Under the pieces are notes generated by a model. That model did no database searches. It was given only the letters and a program-made list of their open reading frames with translations, and was not told the DNA's origin. A DNA stretch of 64,000 nucleotides from assembly GCA_947624375.1 (NCBI GenBank), contig CANQKD010000002.1, forward strand, positions 62,001-126,000, in the 5' to 3' direction. Below, one piece after another: positions 9,033 through 16,891 of the stretch (its first letter is position 1; every line of letters starts with the position of its first letter). The translations under genes and the position numbers were made by a program. This DNA comes from an uncultured Clostridia bacterium (GTDB lineage: Bacteria > Bacillota > Clostridia > Oscillospirales > Ruminococcaceae).

Positions 9033-11522
9033 TCATTCTTCTTTCAGTACCTCTTTCGGCTGGTTTGAACCTATGATAGCCAGCGGCATTATCATTGAAA
9101 GCGCGAGGTAGAGAATTATCACTCCTGCGCATACCCCAAAATGCCACAGCCCGAACGAAATTACTGTTTCTTTCAGAAGTGTAAGTTTACCAACTATAAG
9201 CACCACCGCCGACAGTACGCTTGCTATACCACAGGTTATAGCGCTGTTTTTAAGGCTTCTCAAAGCACAGGTACGCCACCTTGCGCCGCAGATGTAGAAT
9301 ATCGCATAGTTTCGCAGCTGGCGTTTGGTATATATCGCGCTTATCGAAACTGTTGATATTATAGTTAATATGAAGATACAAACAGCTATCGGCAGCAGGG
9401 TGTAAAGCTGCTGATAAACATAGTCTGTGCTGTTTTTGTACACCTGCGAAAGAGGCGCAAAGTCAAGTTTCATGCTCTCCAGCCTGTCGCCGAGCGTGGT
9501 GTATTCTTCATCGGTCATGCCGTCGCAGAAGATAAACTGCGTACCATAAAGCGGTCCGAACGACTTATAGCACTCATACATATCCGATGTCCTTGTAAGC
9601 AGCAGCATTTTGTCCTCGTAACTGCTCCTGAATGTGGAATAAATGTCGCTGTAACTTGCGCTGAAAGAGTTGTCAATGCTGTATGCCGCAAGCGGCACAT
9701 TGTCTTTCAAAACGCCTATCACCTTATATTTAGCTGAAACAGTTTTGTCGGGCTGACCGTTTTCGTCAAAGCTCATAACTACAGTTGACTCTATCATATC
9801 TCCGACTTTTTGATCGCCGCCTGCCGTTACTGTAGGTATATACCCCGAATTTTCGTAAGTATCTTTCGCTTCGCTGAGCCATACGCCGTCGTTCAGTGGG
9901 GGAGAATAGGCGTTTACAAATTCATCAGAATATGTTATCATGTTATGTTCAATGCTGTTTGCCAAATTTTTGTCAAAGCTGTCCTCGTATATATTTGTAT
10001 AACAGTTAAAAATAGTTTCCGCTCCGTTTGCGGCTGATGTTAGATCTTCGGGAAATACATTCATATCCGTGGTCTTTACCATGTAGCCTTTTCGTGATAT
10101 GTATTCTTTAAAATTGTCAAACAGCACACTTCGCGACGATATTGCAGAGATAACAAATATCAGCATGACCATTACCGCCGCAAGCTGCAATACACCAAAT
10201 ACCTGCATAAAGCCTGTTTTTGTAGAGCTGCGGGGTGCAGAGCGTGCCTGCGCTATGCTGTGGAAGTGCAGTTTACCAAAAAGCATAACCAGCATAACGA
10301 AGCACAGCGCAAACAGGTATATAAAGAGTATTGCGGCATAAAGTTTAAAGTTGTATGCAAGGCGTATCATAGGAAAAAATCTCGCCAGAATCGGCACTAA
10401 AAGCTTTGCAAAAACTATCTCTGTCACTAAAAACAGCGGCGCATTTATTATTACACATTCCAAAAGATACGAAAGCGCCGCCCTGCCCTTTGAAAGACCG
10501 CAAATTCTGTACACCGCAAGATCGCGGCTGCGCTTTTCTAAAATATAGCTGTAAAGCACGGATATGTTTATCGCCGAAATTGCCGCAATAAGCAGCGACA
10601 CCGCAATTATCGAGCCGTAGTAGCCAAGGTCGGTAACATCGGTGAAGCGAATGTCTTCAAGGTAAAATTGCTCGCCGAGCGTTTGTTTTATGCACTCACT
10701 TATGTCGTCTCGCTGGCGGTGGGTGAGCGGCTGTTTGAAATTTATCGTAAAGCAGGCGCGCTGACGTTCGCTGCAGCTTCGGCAGAGCACCTGCGCGTTT
10801 TCGGGTATCGCCGAAAATGGTATTTCCATGTCTACACCGCTGCCGTAAGTTTTCTCGTCAAGCACTTTTGCTATCCTGTAGCTCTCGCCGTTTATGATGA
10901 TATATTCGGCATCGGCAGGCAGTTTGCAGGCAGATGCGCTTGTTTCGCCAAAGATGTAGCCGGGCGCGTTATTGTCGCTGAAATAATACTCAGACAGCGC
11001 AACTATCTTCTCGCCGCTGAAATACTCTTCGTCAGAAAAAATTGTTGTAAGAGGATTTTTGTTGTCAGCTATCCTGCCGTCTTTCATAGCAATACTGCAC
11101 GAAAGTATATTGTAATACGGCTGCGCGTTCTCGTCATAATCAGGCGTTTCGCCGTGAAAATCAGTATCATTGAAATATAGAGGCGTTTTTACTATGTAGT
11201 TGAATGTAATACCGTCCACGTTTTCCAAGGTGCTTTCAGAAAACGCCGACATAAGCGCAGACAACTGCGACGGCGAGAGCGTACCGACTTCAAGATCCTT
11301 TGCATCATCAAGGGAGTGAAAATCACTGTCGCCGACAAGCACTGCTATATTCTTTACGTCCTCTTCCTCGCCTTTTGAGATGACCGCGCGGTAGTTGTGA
11401 TACAGCCCGTAAGAAAAACATATAACAAGGCAGGAAACAACTATATTCAGCACAAGTAAAAGTGATAACATTCTCTGCTTTTTGAATTGCCCCGTGAGAT
11501 ATTTGTACACCATTTTAAACAT
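9033..11522 (-). CDS. FtsX/MacB-type ABC transporter permease (orphan)
   Basis: An integral membrane protein of 829 aa. The start is placed at the ATG at 11522 because AAAGGAGGAAT lies just upstream; an upstream in-frame extension lacks this support. The layout is one N-terminal helix, a large extracytoplasmic domain (about 50-310), three helices (FtsX core, about 320-440), a further helix (about 455-480), a second extracytoplasmic domain, and three C-terminal helices ending QPKEVLKEE. This duplicated FtsX arrangement is typical of permeases in BceAB/LolCE/MacB-like exporters. No ATP-binding gene is adjacent. A paralogue at 56597-59248 has the same architecture, near-identical last 120 residues and a conserved upstream block. 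Family assignment is firm; the substrate is unknown. Confidence 0.88.
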   Translation of the reverse strand: MFKMVYKYLTGQFKKQRMLSLLLVLNIVVSCLVICFSYGLYHNYRAVISKGEEEDVKNIAVLVGDSDFHSLDDAKDLEVGTLSPSQLSALMSAFSESTLENVDGITFNYIVKTPLYFNDTDFHGETPDYDENAQPYYNILSCSIAMKDGRIADNKNPLTTIFSDEEYFSGEKIVALSEYYFSDNNAPGYIFGETSASACKLPADAEYIIINGESYRIAKVLDEKTYGSGVDMEIPFSAIPENAQVLCRSCSERQRACFTINFKQPLTHRQRDDISECIKQTLGEQFYLEDIRFTDVTDLGYYGSIIAVSLLIAAISAINISVLYSYILEKRSRDLAVYRICGLSKGRAALSYLLECVIINAPLFLVTEIVFAKLLVPILARFFPMIRLAYNFKLYAAILFIYLFALCFVMLVMLFGKLHFHSIAQARSAPRSSTKTGFMQVFGVLQLAAVMVMLIFVISAISSRSVLFDNFKEYISRKGYMVKTTDMNVFPEDLTSAANGAETIFNCYTNIYEDSFDKNLANSIEHNMITYSDEFVNAYSPPLNDGVWLSEAKDTYENSGYIPTVTAGGDQKVGDMIESTVVMSFDENGQPDKTVSAKYKVIGVLKDNVPLAAYSIDNSFSASYSDIYSTFRSSYEDKMLLLTRTSDMYECYKSFGPLYGTQFIFCDGMTDEEYTTLGDRLESMKLDFAPLSQVYKNSTDYVYQQLYTLLPIAVCIFILTIISTVSISAIYTKRQLRNYAIFYICGARWRTCALRSLKNSAITCGIASVLSAVVLIVGKLTLLKETVISFGLWHFGVCAGVIILYLALSMIMPLAIIGSNQPKEVLKEE

Positions 11523-11603
11523 AAAGATTCCTCCTTTAAAATTCCTGCAAAAAGGCAGACTCTGCCCATTATAAAAAGATTTCACTAATATATACACATC
11601 AAA

Positions 11604-11644
11604 AGGGCAAAATGTTACAAAAAAATTTAAAAATCAGCGAAATA
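11604..11644 (-). promoter_or_regulatory. 41-bp conserved upstream block, permease copy 1
   Basis: Read on the minus strand, this block matches 37 of 41 positions of 56474-56514, which precedes the paralogous permease gene. The core is TTTTTTGTAACATTTTG. It ends 81 nt before the ATG, against 82 nt at the other locus. An AT-rich stretch with TATATT follows, but no good -35 box is visible, as in activator-dependent promoters. A shared regulator is inferred. Confidence 0.65.
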
Positions 11645-11750
11645 CACAAAAATATTTTGTATGCAAGTATATTATTCGACAATATATACAAAAGGCAAAG
11701 GCAGAAAGGGTTCGCAGATTTTTTTCCGTTCATTTACATGCGGCGCATGG

Positions 11751-11756
11751 TATAAT
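11751..11756 (+). promoter_or_regulatory. Probable -10 box of the clpP-like/virD4-like pair
   Basis: A perfect TATAAT sits 46 bp before the ClpP-like start. The best -35 candidate, TTCATT 16 bp upstream, is poor, so the promoter may need an activator or be weak. It faces away from the divergent permease gene. Confidence 0.45.
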
Positions 11757-11801
11757 CAATTCGTAAGCTGAACACGAGACGACACGAAAGGGGTAATACA
11801 T

Positions 11802-12383
11802 ATGCCAAACAAGTACATAGTTTTCGAGGATGCGCACGGCACGCACGAACTTGCCGTAGGCTCTCTGCTGGCGGCAGACGGCAAACTGTACCTCAGCGGC
11901 GCTGTTGACAGCGAGAGCGCTGAGGACATCATCAAAAACATGATATACCTCTCACAAAACAACATACCCATTACGCTGTTTATTGACAGCCCCGGCGGCG
12001 AGGTCCGTTCGGGTCTTGCCATCATCGACATGATGGAGATAATAAGCAAGACCACGCAGATAGATGTTATCTGCACGGGCAAGGCATACAGCATGGCTGC
12101 TGTTATTCTGGCGGCAGGCAGCAAGGGGCACAGGCATATGCTTCCGCACGCGCAGGTGCTCATTCACGAGCCGCTTATAACGGGCGGCGGCGGCAGTGCA
12201 AGCTCGGTAAAGAGCACGGCAGAATCGCTGCTGGCGATCAGAGACATAATGAGCGAAATGCTCGCAAAGTACACAGGCAACACCGTAGAGAAGATGAACG
12301 AGATAATGCACGGTGATACATACTTAAACGCAAAAGAGGCGATAGACCTGGGCGTTGCAGATGATGTTACCGTGACATTATGA
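11802..12383 (+). CDS. ClpP-like serine peptidase
   Basis: A 193-aa S14-family peptidase. The triad is complete: Ser97 (GKAYSMAAV), His122 (VLIHEPL) and Asp172 (HGDTYLNAKEA, matching the DRDxxMSAxEA region of ClpP). The oxyanion segment IDSPGGEVRSG is intact. The length fits ClpP, but the N-terminal axial-loop region (about 1-25) and the handle glycine-rich loop (GGGGSASSVK) differ from housekeeping ClpP, so this is probably an accessory paralogue. A good ribosome site (AAAGGGG) precedes the ATG. It lies 21 bp upstream of a VirD4/TraG-like ATPase, so the two are almost certainly cotranscribed. ClpP normally needs an AAA+ unfoldase; none is present here, and the VirD4-like ATPase is an untested candidate partner. 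Alternatives are a phage or ICE-derived ClpP, or a second ClpP that mixes with the main one. Confidence 0.87.
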   Translation: MPNKYIVFEDAHGTHELAVGSLLAADGKLYLSGAVDSESAEDIIKNMIYLSQNNIPITLFIDSPGGEVRSGLAIIDMMEIISKTTQIDVICTGKAYSMAAVILAAGSKGHRHMLPHAQVLIHEPLITGGGGSASSVKSTAESLLAIRDIMSEMLAKYTGNTVEKMNEIMHGDTYLNAKEAIDLGVADDVTVTL

Positions 12384-12404
12384 CCATGAAAGGAGCTGTG
12401 ACAT

Positions 12405-13718
12405 ATGAACATCATAAGAACCTCAGAAAGAAAACAAACACAAGACACAGGCTATCTTGTAATGCCTGACGGCAGCAAGAGGTCCCGCGATTGCCGTGTA
12501 ACGGGGCTTAACAACAACGTGGCGGTGATCGGGCCGTCGGGCTGCGGCAAGTCGACCGTAATGGGGGTGCTCAACATCCTAGAGCAGGACGGCAGCCTGA
12601 TAATCTCAGACCCGAAGGGCGGTTTATACCGCTCTATCAGCGACATCCTCAATGACAGAGGTTACATAGTAAAAAAGCTCGACCTCACCCACCCAGAGAA
12701 CTCAGCACACTACAATCCTATAACACGCGTTCAGACCTCGCAGGACATAAAAAAGCTGGCGCAGCAGATAGTCTTCAACGCCTACAGCAAAGAGGGCACT
12801 GCATCGCGCGACCCCTACTGGGAACGCAACGCACAGGTAATGCTCACGGCTTTCCTGACTTACTTGACGGAAAGCGATCTTCCGCCCGAGAAGATGACCC
12901 TTACCACGGTCATGGAAATGCTCGGTGACTTCACGGCCTACGATGAAGAGGACATAGACAGGCTGAGAGACAAGCCCGTCTACCGCGACTTCATAAAGCT
13001 GCGCGAAGAAGCCGAGGCAAACGGAGAGGTCAGCAGAGCCTGGAAGCTTTTCAGTCCTTTCGTAGGCCTCAGCTCCAAAACTCTCTCCTGCATAATAACA
13101 ACGCTGACGGCGATACTCTCGGTATTCGACAGCAACGAACTTTCGCAGCTTTTCAGCGGTAATGACATCTCTTTCAAACGTCTTGCCAACAGAAAGACCG
13201 CGCTGTTCGTGATAACCTCCGACACCGACCGCTCGAACGACATTTTAGCAAACATCTTCTATTCGCAGGCTCTTGGCGAGCTGTGCGACTATGCAGACAA
13301 CAACTGCAAAGACGGCAGACTGCCGCGCCCGGTAACTTTTTTGCTGGACGACTTTGCAACAAACTGCTGCATAGCGAACTTTGACAACATAATAAGCAAC
13401 ATAAGAGCAAGAAATATCTCCGCCATGCTGATGCTTCAGTCTCTCGATCAGCTCAGAACCTGCTATCCGCAGGGCAGCCACACCATAATGAACAACTGCG
13501 ACACAATGGTGTTCATGGGCGCTAACTCTACGTCCGATGCGGCATACTTCGCAGAGCGTGCCAACAAGCCGCTGCACGTTATGATGGAGATGCCGCTGCA
13601 CACCAGCTGGGTATTCCGCCGCACCGAAAAGCCGCGGTTTGTAAACAACATAAATCCCGAGGAATACTTGGAGGGCGTTCGACGGGACATAGAAGAATTG
13701 GAGCAGCTACCGTTCTAA
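12405..13718 (+). CDS. Soluble VirD4/TraG-type coupling ATPase
   Basis: A 437-aa P-loop ATPase. Walker A is GPSGCGKST at residues 43-51, followed by the family signature SDPKGGLY; Walker B is TFLLDDFA near 310-317. The QSLDQL segment near 345 and the C-terminal region match the TraM-recognition part of VirD4/TraG proteins (CD1115-like). Typical coupling proteins are about 550-700 aa with two N-terminal membrane helices. This one begins almost directly at the ATPase and shows no transmembrane segment, so it looks soluble. No relaxase, VirB4, VirB6, integrase or origin of transfer is nearby, which argues against an active conjugative element. It follows the ClpP-like gene by 21 bp and is closed by a strong terminator. 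The cellular role is unknown. Confidence 0.82.
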   Translation: MNIIRTSERKQTQDTGYLVMPDGSKRSRDCRVTGLNNNVAVIGPSGCGKSTVMGVLNILEQDGSLIISDPKGGLYRSISDILNDRGYIVKKLDLTHPENSAHYNPITRVQTSQDIKKLAQQIVFNAYSKEGTASRDPYWERNAQVMLTAFLTYLTESDLPPEKMTLTTVMEMLGDFTAYDEEDIDRLRDKPVYRDFIKLREEAEANGEVSRAWKLFSPFVGLSSKTLSCIITTLTAILSVFDSNELSQLFSGNDISFKRLANRKTALFVITSDTDRSNDILANIFYSQALGELCDYADNNCKDGRLPRPVTFLLDDFATNCCIANFDNIISNIRARNISAMLMLQSLDQLRTCYPQGSHTIMNNCDTMVFMGANSTSDAAYFAERANKPLHVMMEMPLHTSWVFRRTEKPRFVNNINPEEYLEGVRRDIEELEQLPF

Positions 13719-13797
13719 AAGCAGTGGGGAGCCGAACCCGAGCCGCCTCAAAGCCCCTCGGCAAAAACCGACTCGGGCGAGGCGATACACTGCTATA

Positions 13798-13839
13798 AAA
13801 AAGGCAGTCGAACTAAATCGGCTGCCTTTGCTTTTTTTA
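13798..13839 (+). terminator. Bidirectional intrinsic terminator
   Basis: An 11-bp stem (13800-13810 with 13819-13829, one wobble) with loop AACTAAAT has T-rich tails on both sides: CTTTTTTTATT on the plus strand for the VirD4-like gene, and TTTTTT on the minus strand for the membrane-protein gene. Confidence 0.88.
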
Positions 13840-13846
13840 TTTACTT

Positions 13847-14344
13847 TTATGAATATCTCTTTGCTGCCAGTCTTACAATGCTCAGCATTCCCAGCAGCAT
13901 TATTATCGCAAACCCTACGGCTAGCATTATCCACCCTGCCGTGAAACTTTTTGTAAGCTCGTCCATATTCGTGCCGAACACCTTTTCAACTGTGCTGTCC
14001 ATTCCTGCGCCGTACAAAAACAGCACAATGAACATCTTTACGTTTGCCAGTGTGAACGCGCCTGCCAGCAAAAGCATCAGCGACTGCACCGCGGCGTACT
14101 CTTTTCTGGTATTCTTGAAATACAAAAAGGCAAGCAGTGCGCACACGAAGAGCATTATTGTATACGCGGCGTATATGCAGCTGTAGACTATAAGCAGCGG
14201 CTGGCTGCCCGAGGTATCCATTCCCGGGACGGTAAATATACACGAGATGACCGTAACGGCGGCTGCTATATAGGTGATCATCGCTGATATTCTGTACGCT
14301 TTTTCGTACTTGTGCATTTTTTCATATCTAATCTGCTTTGACAT
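13847..14344 (-). CDS. Four-helix membrane protein of unknown function
   Basis: A 165-aa protein with a short basic N-terminus (MSKQIRYEKMHKYEKAYR) and four clear hydrophobic segments at about 19-40, 48-78, 84-113 and 134-160. No recognised domain or catalytic motif is seen. Its ATG overlaps the stop of the upstream CorC-like gene (TAATG), indicating translational coupling; it is the last gene before a bidirectional terminator. Association with the CorC-like transporter is therefore plausible, but only by position. Confidence 0.75.
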   Translation of the reverse strand: MSKQIRYEKMHKYEKAYRISAMITYIAAAVTVISCIFTVPGMDTSGSQPLLIVYSCIYAAYTIMLFVCALLAFLYFKNTRKEYAAVQSLMLLLAGAFTLANVKMFIVLFLYGAGMDSTVEKVFGTNMDELTKSFTAGWIMLAVGFAIIMLLGMLSIVRLAAKRYS

Positions 14345-15585
14345 TATTCATCTTCCTTTTGTATGATAGTTACCTTTACGCGGTAGATCTTTCTGTCGTC
14401 GCTGCGAAGTATCTTCATTTCAAAGACATCGCTGCGCACCACTTCGCCCTCGGCGGGTATCTCGCCTGCAAGCTCCATTATATATCCGCCCAAAGAGGAC
14501 ATTTCGCTCTCCACCGTATCGGCAGGCAGACCCATATTTTCAAGCATATCGTAAAGCGACATTTCGGCATCTACGTCAAACTCGGTATCGGAGATCTTTA
14601 TGAAAGAGTTGTCCTCGTCGTCGCTTTCGTCATATATCTCGCCGACAAGCTCTTCAATAATATCTTCAAGAGTAACAATGCCTTGTGTGCCGCCGTACTC
14701 ATCATGAACGACCGCCATGTGCATTTTTTCTTTCTGCATTATGCGCAGAGCCTCAGAGACCCTTGTATGCTCGATAAGGTGGGCAGGCTCGTGCATTATT
14801 TGCGAAATATCGCCCTGTTTGCTCAGGTACATCTCAAAAAAGTCGCTTTGCAGCAAAACGCCCACGATATTGTCTATAGAGCCCTCGAACACGGGCAGCC
14901 TTGAATATGCAGTCGAAGCGAAAAGCTCGCGTATTTTTTCAACGTCATCACCAATCTCAACGCCTGTTACATTTACACGCGGCACTAAAATTTCGCCAAC
15001 GGTCTTTTCATCAAACTCCAGCGCCGAGCGCACAAGGTCTGATTCCTGCTCTTCAAGAACGCCCTCGTCCTCTATCTCGTCAATGATGTATTTCAGCTCG
15101 TCTTCCGTCATAGTCGGCTGTTTATTGCCGCTGCTGAATATTTTTGAGCTCAGTTTTGTAAGCGCGCTGAACGGAGCTATAACAGGCGTAAGCACTGTCA
15201 TGAATCCCAGCAGGAGCGGCGCCATGAAAAGCACAAAGCCTTCGGAATGTTCTTTGGCTAGCGCTTTCGGTATGATCTCGCCGAATACGAGCACAGTAAC
15301 GGTCATTACGGCGGTGGCGATACCCACGCTGCCGCTGCCCAGCACTCTTGTGAACACCACCGTTGCCAGCGATGCCGAGGCGATATTCACGACGTTGTTG
15401 CCTATAAGTATAGCGGTAAGCGCTTTATCGAATTTTTCTATGATCATATTGGCTTTTGCGGCGCGCTTGTTGCCGCTGCCCTCAATGCTTTTCAGTCTTA
15501 TTCTGTTGACAGAGGAGAATGCCGTTTCAGTCGCTGAAAACACTGCCGAAAACATTACTAAAACGACAATTATGAATATGTCCAT
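14344..15585 (-). CDS. CorC/HlyC-family (CNNM-like) membrane protein with CBS pair
   Basis: A 413-aa protein of the HlyC/CorC (UPF0053) family. Residues about 1-180 form the DUF21 transmembrane domain, opening with FSATETAFSSVNRIRLK as usual. A CBS pair covers about 200-320 (VPRVNV..., then HDEYGGTQGIVTLEDIIEELVG, the family signature written here in part). The C-terminal CorC_HlyC domain spans about 335-410. Relatives take part in magnesium or cobalt homeostasis; the older name haemolysin is misleading. It follows the GH5 lipoprotein gene by 26 bp and overlaps the next gene by one base. Confidence 0.9.
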   Translation of the reverse strand: MDIFIIVVLVMFSAVFSATETAFSSVNRIRLKSIEGSGNKRAAKANMIIEKFDKALTAILIGNNVVNIASASLATVVFTRVLGSGSVGIATAVMTVTVLVFGEIIPKALAKEHSEGFVLFMAPLLLGFMTVLTPVIAPFSALTKLSSKIFSSGNKQPTMTEDELKYIIDEIEDEGVLEEQESDLVRSALEFDEKTVGEILVPRVNVTGVEIGDDVEKIRELFASTAYSRLPVFEGSIDNIVGVLLQSDFFEMYLSKQGDISQIMHEPAHLIEHTRVSEALRIMQKEKMHMAVVHDEYGGTQGIVTLEDIIEELVGEIYDESDDEDNSFIKISDTEFDVDAEMSLYDMLENMGLPADTVESEMSSLGGYIMELAGEIPAEGEVVRSDVFEMKILRSDDRKIYRVKVTIIQKEDE

Positions 15586-15611
15586 AAACTAAATAATTTA
15601 TCCTTTCAGGC

Positions 15612-16862
15612 TCAGTCGGCGTACACGGACTTTATCGCATCTATTATCTCGGGGAACCTCCATGTGCAGTTTGCTCTGTCCATCATGCCGAAGTTCTCTC
15701 CGCCTGTGCCGACTGCGTTGTTATCCCACCAAACGCAGGGTATACCGAGCTTTTTGGCAGTTTCAAGGTAGTATGTCGTGCACTCTACCCTCTCTTCTGT
15801 GTTACCCTTGTCAAGGCAGCCGTACTCGCCGACGATAACAGGTATCTGATTTACATAGAAAAGGTCTGCGAGTGTCTGGAAGAATGAATCTATCTCGCCT
15901 TTATTGCCGTCGTCAAATGTATCAGTGCCTTTAGTATCAAGTGCGAACGAATAGGGCAGGTAGCCGTGAACAGAAACTATTACTTTATCGTCGTTCTCTG
16001 GCAGCCATACTTCTTTAAGGCAGTTTCTCTGCGAAGATGCGGCATAGCCTGTGAGCATAAGCATTCTCTTGGGGTTGTTGCCGCCAGAAGCTCTTACTGT
16101 TTCATAAAATGCCTGAGCGTATTCCTGAACTATCTCGCGAGACTGCTTGTTGCCGCCGTTCCACTCATACTGCGTGCCGCGCAGACGAGGCTCGTTAAGA
16201 CCCTCGAAAATAAGGTGCTCATCATAGTTTTTGAATTCCTCGGCTATCTGAGCCCACAAAGCTTTGAGCTGCTCTATGTCCTGCTCCTTGTTTTCCTCAT
16301 CGGGGAAGTACCATTCCTCATGGTGGGTGTTAAGTATAACATACATATCGTTGTCTATGGCGTAGTCAACAATTTCGTGCACTCTTGCCATCCACTTGGG
16401 GTCAACGTTATAATTTTCGTCCATATGCATACCCCAGCTTACGGGCAATCTTATAAGGTCAAATCCGTCGTTTTTAAGAAGGTCTATCATTTCTTTTTTG
16501 GTAGGGTCGGGCTGCCAGCTTATTTCGGAAGCTATGGTATTGCTGCCGGTGGCATCAAGAGTATTGCCGAGATTCCATCCTGTCTTTATCTCTTTTACAA
16601 GCTCCCATGCCGAAATGTCGCGTATCTCCTCCTGCTCGGTATGAGCCGATTCATACAGACCCGCAGGCTTAGGACCGCTGTAGTCGGGTGCGCTGTCAAA
16701 TTCTTCGGTGCTGTTGTCTGCCGCGCTGTCGTCTGCAACGCTTCCGTCAGAAGTTGCAGGCTCGTTTGCAGAAGTTGTTGTACTGCTGTCTGAATCTCCA
16801 CAGCCTGCAAGCATGGTAAAGCTCATTACGGCTGCCGCCAATATTGCCAATAACTTTTTCAT
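15612..16862 (-). CDS. GH5 endo-beta-glucanase lipoprotein
   Basis: A 416-aa cell-attached glycoside hydrolase. A type II signal peptide ends in the lipobox LAGC (Cys21), followed by a Ser/Thr/Asp-rich linker to about residue 75. The catalytic barrel begins with GWNLGNTLDA. The acid/base is Glu224 (EGLNEP) and the nucleophile Glu346 (VIVGEYG); HH at 180-181 and the HGY segment near 299-301 are also family positions. GWNLGNTLDA, ILNTHHE and the GGNN segment resemble subfamily GH5_4, whose members cut cellulose, xyloglucan or mixed-linkage glucan; the exact substrate is not determined. No cellulose-binding module or dockerin is present. Its gene follows cellobiose 2-epimerase by 29 bp, suggesting linked use of beta-glucan or mannan products. 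The start is supported by AAAGGAG. Confidence 0.92.
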   Translation of the reverse strand: MKKLLAILAAAVMSFTMLAGCGDSDSSTTTSANEPATSDGSVADDSAADNSTEEFDSAPDYSGPKPAGLYESAHTEQEEIRDISAWELVKEIKTGWNLGNTLDATGSNTIASEISWQPDPTKKEMIDLLKNDGFDLIRLPVSWGMHMDENYNVDPKWMARVHEIVDYAIDNDMYVILNTHHEEWYFPDEENKEQDIEQLKALWAQIAEEFKNYDEHLIFEGLNEPRLRGTQYEWNGGNKQSREIVQEYAQAFYETVRASGGNNPKRMLMLTGYAASSQRNCLKEVWLPENDDKVIVSVHGYLPYSFALDTKGTDTFDDGNKGEIDSFFQTLADLFYVNQIPVIVGEYGCLDKGNTEERVECTTYYLETAKKLGIPCVWWDNNAVGTGGENFGMMDRANCTWRFPEIIDAIKSVYAD

Positions 16863-16891
16863 TATTATTCTCCTTTACACAATGTTTATAT

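Noticed and set aside
11523..11597. N-terminal extension of the 829-aa permease
   Set aside because: The AAAGGAGGAAT ribosome site lies inside that extension and points to the ATG at 11522.
11802..13718. Integrative conjugative element around the VirD4-like gene
   Set aside because: No relaxase, VirB4/VirB6, integrase or attachment-site repeats are in the flanks, which are ordinary chromosomal genes.
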